In this document: positions 40,256-45,574 of the stretch, piece after piece
How positions within the stretch are numbered: the first letter of the stretch is position 1
Layout: each line of letters begins with the position of its first letter
Assembly: GCF_009749525.1 (NCBI RefSeq)
Contig: NZ_WOAC01000034.1
Location: 1-45,574, forward strand
DNA length: 45,574 nt
Reading direction: 5' to 3'
Source: Mesorhizobium xinjiangense
Lineage (GTDB): Bacteria > Pseudomonadota > Alphaproteobacteria > Rhizobiales > Rhizobiaceae
Translations under genes and position numbers: made by a program
Notes under the pieces: generated by a model
Databases searched by the model: none
Told to the model about the DNA's origin: nothing
Seen by the model: the letters and a program-made list of their open reading frames with translations, nothing else

Positions 40256-41371
40256 ATGAGCGTGAAAAAGAGACCCGCAATTGTGCTGGGGGGCATCCTG
40301 ATCGCGATGTCAGGGGCGGCGGCATTCGCCACACTTGCCATTCCCACGCAGGAAGCCTCTGCCGTGAACGACCAGAGGCAGGAACCGCCGATCGTCAGAT
40401 TAGCGAAGGCAGCGCCGGTGGCCGGGTCCGAACGCGGCTTCACGGGCACCATAGGGGCGAGGGTGGAGGGTAATCTCGGTTTTCGCGTCCCGGGCAAGAT
40501 CGTGGAACGGCTCGTGGATGTCGGCCAGGAGGTCAAAGCCGGCCAGCCGCTGATGCGGATCGACGACACCGACCTTCGCCTCGCTCTCACGGCGAAGCGC
40601 AACGCAGTTGCCGCAGCGCGTGCAGTAGTCGCTCAGATGGAGCCGGATGAGCGGCGATACGCCAGTTTGCTCAAAGATGGATGGGTTCCCCGACAGCGCT
40701 ACGAGCAGGCCAAGGCTGCGTTGGATACAGCCGAGGCGCAACTCGCCGCCGCCGAAGCCGAAGCACGGGTTGCCGAGAATGAGGTGACCTACGCGGTCCT
40801 GTTGGCGGACGCGGATGGAACGGTGGTTGAAACGCTTGGCGAGCCGGGGCAGGTTGTCTCCGCTGGCCAGACGGTGGTCCGGATCGCCCAGGCCGGCCCC
40901 CGCGAAGCGGTGGTCGCGCTGCCCGAAACGATCCGGCCGGCGATCGGCTCGGTGGCCGAGGCCAGCGTGTATGGGCGCGATGGGCGTCTTTACACAGCAC
41001 ATCTGCGGCAATTGTCGAACTCCGCCGATGCCCAGACCCGTACCTATGAGGCCCGTTATGTGCTCGACGGAGAGGCCGCTGCAGCACCGCTTGGCGCGAC
41101 GGTAACCATTCGGCTCGCAAGCCAGGCACGCCAGCCGCAAGTCCAGGTGCCGCTGGGAGCCGTGCTCGATGACGGCGAGAAGACCGGCGTTTGGGTCCTG
41201 GACAGCGCCACCTCCACTGTACAGTTTCAGCCCGTCCAGCTTGTTCGGGTGACCAGCGAAACCGCCGTGGTCTCCGGACTGAACTCAAACGACCCGATCG
41301 TTTCGCTCGGCGCCCATCTTCTACAGGAGGGCGCTCGCGTCAGGATTGCGTCTGAAAGCAGGGGTAAGTGA
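40256..41371 (+). CDS. RND efflux periplasmic adaptor subunit (membrane fusion protein)
   Basis: 371-aa adaptor. A hydrophobic N-terminal segment (AIVLGGILIAMSGAAAFATL) serves as signal or anchor. The barrel-sandwich half-motifs are visible (GNLGFRVPGKIVERLVDVGQ, VKAGQPLMRIDDTD; later DADGTVVETLGEPGQVVSAG), separated by a helical hairpin (about residues 100-165, RNAVAAARAVVAQMEPDERR), then the beta-barrel and membrane-proximal domains. It links the inner-membrane pump to an outer-membrane channel; no channel gene is present here, so it must use one encoded elsewhere. The gene end overlaps the pump start. Confidence 0.9.
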   Translation: MSVKKRPAIVLGGILIAMSGAAAFATLAIPTQEASAVNDQRQEPPIVRLAKAAPVAGSERGFTGTIGARVEGNLGFRVPGKIVERLVDVGQEVKAGQPLMRIDDTDLRLALTAKRNAVAAARAVVAQMEPDERRYASLLKDGWVPRQRYEQAKAALDTAEAQLAAAEAEARVAENEVTYAVLLADADGTVVETLGEPGQVVSAGQTVVRIAQAGPREAVVALPETIRPAIGSVAEASVYGRDGRLYTAHLRQLSNSADAQTRTYEARYVLDGEAAAAPLGATVTIRLASQARQPQVQVPLGAVLDDGEKTGVWVLDSATSTVQFQPVQLVRVTSETAVVSGLNSNDPIVSLGAHLLQEGARVRIASESRGK

Positions 41372-44300
41372 TGAACCTCAATCTTTCCGCGATCGCCGTT
41401 CGCGAACGCGCCGTCACCCTGTTCTTCATCCTCCTGCTGGTCGCCGCCGGCGCCTATGCGTTCCTCATGCTCGGAAGGGCGGAGGACCCCAACTTCACCA
41501 TCAAGACCCTGACGGTCACCACGGCCTGGCCGGGCGCGACGGCGCGCGAGATGCAGGACCTCGTCGCCGAACCGTTGGAGAAGCGGCTTCAGGAGCTGAC
41601 CTGGTACGACCGGGTGGAGACAACCACACGGCCAGGTTATGCGTATATGACGGTCACGCTCAAGGACAGCACACCGCCATCTGTCGTCCAGGAGGAATTC
41701 TACCAGGCCCGCAAGAAGCTCGGGGATGAAGCCCGCAATCTGCCGTCCGGTGTCTATGGCCCGTTCGTCAACGACGAATATTCAGACGTGAGCTTCGCCC
41801 TCTATGCGCTGCAGGCCAAAGGCATGCCGATGCGTGAACTGGCGAGGCAAGCCGAGGTGATCCGCCAGAACCTCCTGCATGTACCCGGCGTCAAAAAGAT
41901 CAACATTCTAGGTGAACGTCCCGAACAGATATTCGTCGAGTTTTCCTATGCCAAGCTGACTACCCTCGGCGTGTCGGCACAGGACATCGTTGCCGCCTTG
42001 CAGCGGCAGAACACCGTTACGCCGGCGGGCTCGATCGACACCCAGGGGCCGCGGGTCTTCATCCGGATCGACGGCGCTTATGACGGTGTACAGGCGATCG
42101 CCGACACGCCGATTGTCACTGCCGGGCGGACGTTGAAGCTCTCCGATATCGCCGATGTCCGCCGCGGCTATGAGGATCCTCCCACCTACCTCATCCGACG
42201 CCAGGGCGAGCCCACCATCATGCTCGCGGCGGTTATGCAAGAGGGCTGGGACGGTCTCGCGCTCGGCAAGGCGCTGGAGGACAGGACTGCGGCCATCGCA
42301 CAGACACTGCCGCTCGGGATGACGCTCGACAAGGTGAGCGACCAGGCCGTCAACATCACCTCGGCGGTCGACGAATTCATGATGAAGTTCGCGATGGCAC
42401 TTGGCGTTGTCCTGCTGATCGCCCTGATTAGCATGGGTTGGCGTGTCGGCATCGTCGTGGCGGCCGCCGTCCCTCTGACGCTCGCCGTTGTGTTCCTCAT
42501 CATGCTGGAAACCGGTCGGTTCTTCGACCGCATCACGCTGGGCGCCCTCATCCTGGCGCTCGGTCTTCTCGTGGACGACGCCATCATCGCCATCGAGGTG
42601 ATGGTTGTGAAGATGGAAGAGGGCATGGACCGTATCAAGGCGGCCGCCTATGCGTGGAGCCATACGGCCGCACCGATGCTGTCGGGAACGATCGTGACGG
42701 TCGCCGGGTTCCTGCCGGTGGGCTTCGCCCGCTCGACGGCCGGCGAATACGCCGGCAACATCTTCTGGGTCGTGGGGTTCGCCCTCATCGCCTCCTGGAT
42801 TGTCGCGGTGATCTTCACGCCCTATCTTGGCGTGAAGATGCTGCCCGAGATCAAACCGGTCGAAGGCGGTCACCACGCGATTTACGGCACACCGAACTAT
42901 CGGCGCCTGCGGCGACTCATCACCTTTGCCGTGCGCCACAAATTCGTGACCTGCGGTATCGTCGGCATCGCCTTCGCGCTGTCAGTTGTCGGCATGGGTT
43001 CTCTCAAACAGCAGTTCTTCCCGACATCCGACCGCCCCGAAGTGCTGGTGGAGATTCGCCTGCCGGAAGGGACCAGCATTGAGACGACGACCGCCACGGT
43101 CGAGAAGCTCGAAGATTGGCTGGACGATCAGCCCGAGGCCGAGATTGTCACGAGCTATGTCGGTCAGGGCGCTCCGCGCTTCTTCTTCGCAATGGCGCCG
43201 GAACTGCCTGACCCCGCCTTTGCCAAGATCGTCGTGCTGACACCGGACGCGGAGGCGCGCGATGCCTTGAAGGACCGGCTCCGGGAGGCGGTGTCCCAGG
43301 GGCTTGCGCCCGAGGCCTATGTCCGCGTCACGCAGCTCGTGTTCGGCCCCTACACGCCATTTCCAGTCGAGTTTCGGGTCATGGGGCCTGATCCCGTGCA
43401 ACTCTACAGTATTTCCGACGACGCCCTCGACATCATGCGAAGCGTCCCGGATGTGCGGCAGGCCAACCGCGATTGGGGCAGCCGCACGCCCGTGCTCCGC
43501 TTCATCCCGGATCAGGATCGACTGAGCCTTATCGGACTCTCGCCGGCTGAAGTGGCCCAGCAACTGCAGTTCCTGCTCACCGGCATCCCCGTTACCCAGG
43601 TTCGCGAGGATATCCGCAATGTCCCCGTCGTGGCACGCAGCGCAGGCGGCGAGCGGTTGGATCCGACACGTTTGGCGGATTTCTCGCTCATGAGCCGGGA
43701 TGGCCGCTCGATTCCGCTCGACCAGATCGGCCATTCGGAGATCCGTATGGAAGAGCCGATCCTGAAGCGTCGAGATCGCCTGCCCGTCATCACGATCCGC
43801 TCCGACATCAACGAAGCGACTCAGCCCCCAGAGGTTTCCAAGGAGATCATGAAGGCCCTTCAGCCGCTGATCGCATCTCTTCCGGCCGGTTATCGCATCG
43901 AACTGGGCGGATCAATCGAGGAGGCTGAAAAGGCCAACACCGCGCTGGCCAAAGTCTTCCCGGTCATGATAGCTGCCATGCTGATCGTCATCATGCTGCA
44001 GGTGCGATCCTTCTCGACGATGTCCATGGTCATGCTGACGGCACCGCTCGGCCTTGTGGGCGTCGTGCCGATGCTGCTCGCCTTCAACCAGCCCTTCGGA
44101 TTCAACGCCATTCTGGGTATGATAGGACTGGCCGGCATCCTGATGCGCAATACGCTGATCCTGACCGAACAGATCAAGGAGAACCAAGCAGCCGGCCTGG
44201 ACGATTATCACGCCGTCATCGAGGCCACGGTGCAACGCACGAGGCCCGTGATCCTGACCGCACTTGCTGCGGTGCTGGCCTTCGTCCCTCTCACGAGTTC

Positions 44301-44481
44301 CGTCTTCTGGGGATCGATGGCCTATACGCTGATCGGCGGCACGGCGGTCGGCACGGTGCTGATCCTGCTGTTCCTTCCCGCGCTCTATGCCACGTGGTTC
44401 CGGATCACGCCGGCTGCGGATGAGATCCATGAGGCTTGGACGGAGGAACGGGAACTGCAAGTAGCAATGGCTGCCGAGTAG
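41371..44481 (+). CDS. RND efflux pump permease subunit
   Basis: 1036-aa inner-membrane proton antiporter (AcrB/MdtB-like superfamily). ATG 41371 overlaps the adaptor stop; GTG 41368 is also in frame. It has the N-terminal helix (VTLFFILLLVAAGAYAFL) followed by AEDPNFTIKTLTVTTAWPGA, two large periplasmic loops and twelve membrane segments. TM4 carries the proton-relay pair in ALGLLVDDAIIAIEVM. The second-half hallmark QRTRPVILTALAAVLAFVPL is present near residue 950. Likely substrates are hydrophobic drugs, solvents or lipids; the neighbouring FabF/SDR genes make a fatty-acyl compound possible. Confidence 0.93.
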   Translation: MNLNLSAIAVRERAVTLFFILLLVAAGAYAFLMLGRAEDPNFTIKTLTVTTAWPGATAREMQDLVAEPLEKRLQELTWYDRVETTTRPGYAYMTVTLKDSTPPSVVQEEFYQARKKLGDEARNLPSGVYGPFVNDEYSDVSFALYALQAKGMPMRELARQAEVIRQNLLHVPGVKKINILGERPEQIFVEFSYAKLTTLGVSAQDIVAALQRQNTVTPAGSIDTQGPRVFIRIDGAYDGVQAIADTPIVTAGRTLKLSDIADVRRGYEDPPTYLIRRQGEPTIMLAAVMQEGWDGLALGKALEDRTAAIAQTLPLGMTLDKVSDQAVNITSAVDEFMMKFAMALGVVLLIALISMGWRVGIVVAAAVPLTLAVVFLIMLETGRFFDRITLGALILALGLLVDDAIIAIEVMVVKMEEGMDRIKAAAYAWSHTAAPMLSGTIVTVAGFLPVGFARSTAGEYAGNIFWVVGFALIASWIVAVIFTPYLGVKMLPEIKPVEGGHHAIYGTPNYRRLRRLITFAVRHKFVTCGIVGIAFALSVVGMGSLKQQFFPTSDRPEVLVEIRLPEGTSIETTTATVEKLEDWLDDQPEAEIVTSYVGQGAPRFFFAMAPELPDPAFAKIVVLTPDAEARDALKDRLREAVSQGLAPEAYVRVTQLVFGPYTPFPVEFRVMGPDPVQLYSISDDALDIMRSVPDVRQANRDWGSRTPVLRFIPDQDRLSLIGLSPAEVAQQLQFLLTGIPVTQVREDIRNVPVVARSAGGERLDPTRLADFSLMSRDGRSIPLDQIGHSEIRMEEPILKRRDRLPVITIRSDINEATQPPEVSKEIMKALQPLIASLPAGYRIELGGSIEEAEKANTALAKVFPVMIAAMLIVIMLQVRSFSTMSMVMLTAPLGLVGVVPMLLAFNQPFGFNAILGMIGLAGILMRNTLILTEQIKENQAAGLDDYHAVIEATVQRTRPVILTALAAVLAFVPLTSSVFWGSMAYTLIGGTAVGTVLILLFLPALYATWFRITPAADEIHEAWTEERELQVAMAAE

Positions 44482-44622
44482 CGGCCTGTTGTCGGAGGAG
44501 ACGGGTCAAGTTCCCGCCCGCTGGCTTTGCCTGAACATGCACAGGGCCGCACGATCTTGCCACTTGCAGATGATCGTTGAAGGCGAGCCCGGCAGATCCA
44601 ATTCATCCGTTCTGGAGACACC

Positions 44623-45321
44623 ATGTATCAACCAATCGGAACGCGAACTGATCCCGACGAGGTGCGCATGCGCATCCTGGAGGTGGCGGAGGAGCACTTT
44701 CGCCGCATCGGCTACCATAAGACCTCGATGGTCGACATCGCCTCCGAACTCGGCATGAGCCGGGCGAACGTCTACCGATTCTTTCCCTCCAGAGATGCGA
44801 TCAACGAGGCCATCTGCGAGAAAGTGATAAACGAGGTCGCTGACATCGCCTTTGCGATCGCATGCACGAACGCGCCGGCTTCGGAGAAACTCGACCGGCT
44901 CCTGACCGCCGTTCACCAGCACAACAAGACGAAACTGCTCAAGGAAAAGCGGCTGCACGACATGATCGTCGCTGCCATGCGGGAGAACCGGACGATCATC
45001 AAGGCGCATCTCGATCGCATGGTGACGATCTTCGAGGCGATCATCCGTGAGGGCGTCGAGGCGGGTGAGTTTGAGGCCGAAGATCCCGCCGAGGCGGCGC
45101 GGGCGGTCAAGATCGCGTTTATGCCGTTCTTCCATCCGATTCTGATCGAGCACTGCGTTCAATGCGCATTCCGACGAAACCGGCCAGTGATTCCGAACAA
45201 TCGCCGGCCACCCTTTCCAATTTCATTCCGGCCGGAATTCCAATTTGAAACCGGCCACCTTTTTGGATCACCTGGGTCGTTGTTGAGGTTTGGTTCGAGT
45301 TTCGTTTCTGGTCAAGCCTGA
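44623..45321 (+). pseudogene. TetR-family regulator truncated by an IS21-family insertion
   Basis: The first about 180 residues are a normal TetR protein: MRILEVAEEHFRRIGYHKTS, MVDIASELGMSRANVYRFFP, then a helical ligand domain to FHPILIEHCVQ. At 45163 the IS21-type end begins, and the frame reads about 52 residues of element sequence (RRNRPVIPNNRRPPFPISFR) to a stop at 45321. The last helix or so of the ligand/dimer domain is therefore lost and replaced. It might still bind DNA but is probably inactive. It follows the RND pump gene by 141 bp, so it may have been a second regulator of that operon. Confidence 0.75.
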
Positions 45322-45574
45322 GCTGTTTCTGGGTTTTCGGGCGCGCGCCGTTTTCGCATGCTGTCGCCGGTCAGTTCGATGCGGTAGGCGTTATGCACGA
45401 GGCGGTCGAGAATGGCGTCGGCGATGGTGGGATTTCCGATGATCTCATACCAATGGTCGACGGGCACCTGGCTGGTGACGATGGTCGAGAGAGGTGGACC
45501 CGTCTGATGAGACAGTTTGGCGGCTTGGCTAAGGTGGATCGGGTTCGTTTTACGCCGCCAGTCGCTCCGTCGTT
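45163..45574 (-). mobile_element. IS21-family element, terminal region (extends beyond window)
   Basis: The element begins with TGCGCATTCCGACG. It carries the multiple short terminal repeats typical of IS21-type ends: several CCGGCC-containing units at about 45180-45262, each next to an AT-rich TTCCAATTT-like stretch. The istB gene follows, inward. The other end and the target duplication are outside the window. Confidence 0.7.
45312..45574 (-). CDS. istB: IstB-like ATPase of IS21, C-terminal part (partial, possibly interrupted)
   Basis: Minus-strand reading gives STIVTSQVPVDHWYEIIG, then NPTIADAILDRLVHNAYRIE and LTGDSMRKRR before the stop at 45312-45314, the well-known C-terminus of IstB helper ATPases. 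Similarity is convincing only to about 45490. Further upstream, where IstB should read GRRS before the TIVTSQ segment, the frame reads QAAKLSHQTGPPL, so another insertion or rearrangement may have cut istB there. The frame is still open at the window edge. Confidence 0.7.
   Translation of the reverse strand, partial: RRSDWRRKTNPIHLSQAAKLSHQTGPPLSTIVTSQVPVDHWYEIIGNPTIADAILDRLVHNAYRIELTGDSMRKRRAPENPETAQA

Noticed and set aside
41908-42939. Minus-strand open frame of 343 codons
   Set aside because: Shadow of the RND permease; His/Asp-rich translation typical of antisense GC-rich frames.

Overview
The window is GC-rich DNA of alphaproteobacterial type, most likely order Hyphomicrobiales (Rhizobium/Brucella/Phyllobacterium-like). 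This is inferred from codon use, the mix of LysR/AraC/TetR regulators and ABC/RND transporters, and the style of the autotransporter and insertion sequences. No rRNA, tRNA or CRISPR array was seen. Much of the window is accessory DNA: IS fragments, decayed genes and one large island.

Layout. (1) 1-5239: a LysR-type gene with a damaged N-terminus; a minus-strand trio of SDR oxidoreductase, 4-oxalocrotonate-type tautomerase and Tat-exported metallo-beta-lactamase-fold hydrolase, with a divergent LysR regulator; then a SnoaL-like protein. (2) 5474-11219: a winged-helix regulator and a divergent giant autotransporter, both pseudogenes. The regulator has one nonsense codon and two frameshifts; the autotransporter has a one-base insertion in the beta-barrel. 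An IS3-family remnant follows. (3) 11857-19564: an AraC regulator and a divergent catabolic operon: PhyH-type dioxygenase, ribose-type ABC importer (permease, binding protein, twin ATPase), PfkB kinase, RbsD pyranase and a PanB-like protein lacking its metal ligands. On the opposite strand (19694-22098) are a conserved unknown, an ADP-ribosylglycohydrolase, a 5'-damaged DHDPS-family gene and an alpha/beta-hydrolase remnant.

(4) 22443-37151: an island of about 14.6 kb bounded by two 86-bp direct repeats (79/86 identical by eye) and visibly AT-richer than its surroundings. It carries an AbiEi/AbiEii toxin-antitoxin pair, four long consecutive same-strand genes (24538-35055), a HEPN-type gene with the Rx4H motif, and a Hanks-type protein kinase. 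The four genes are a 1412-aa nuclease-solenoid-PIN protein, a 642-aa helical unknown, a 536-aa unknown and an 871-aa protein with two phospholipase-D-like active-site motifs. They look like an uncharacterised multi-gene defence cassette, or two adjacent two-gene modules. No recombinase lies between the repeats.

(5) 37366-44481: a TetR-FabF-SDR operon divergent from an RND adaptor/pump operon, with two near-identical 18-bp palindromes between them. (6) 44623-45574: a second TetR gene truncated by an IS21-family element whose istB runs to the window edge.

Several lesions are one-base changes in short homopolymers (near 5925, 10668, 19818 and 35235). Assembly error should be excluded before all of them are accepted as biological.
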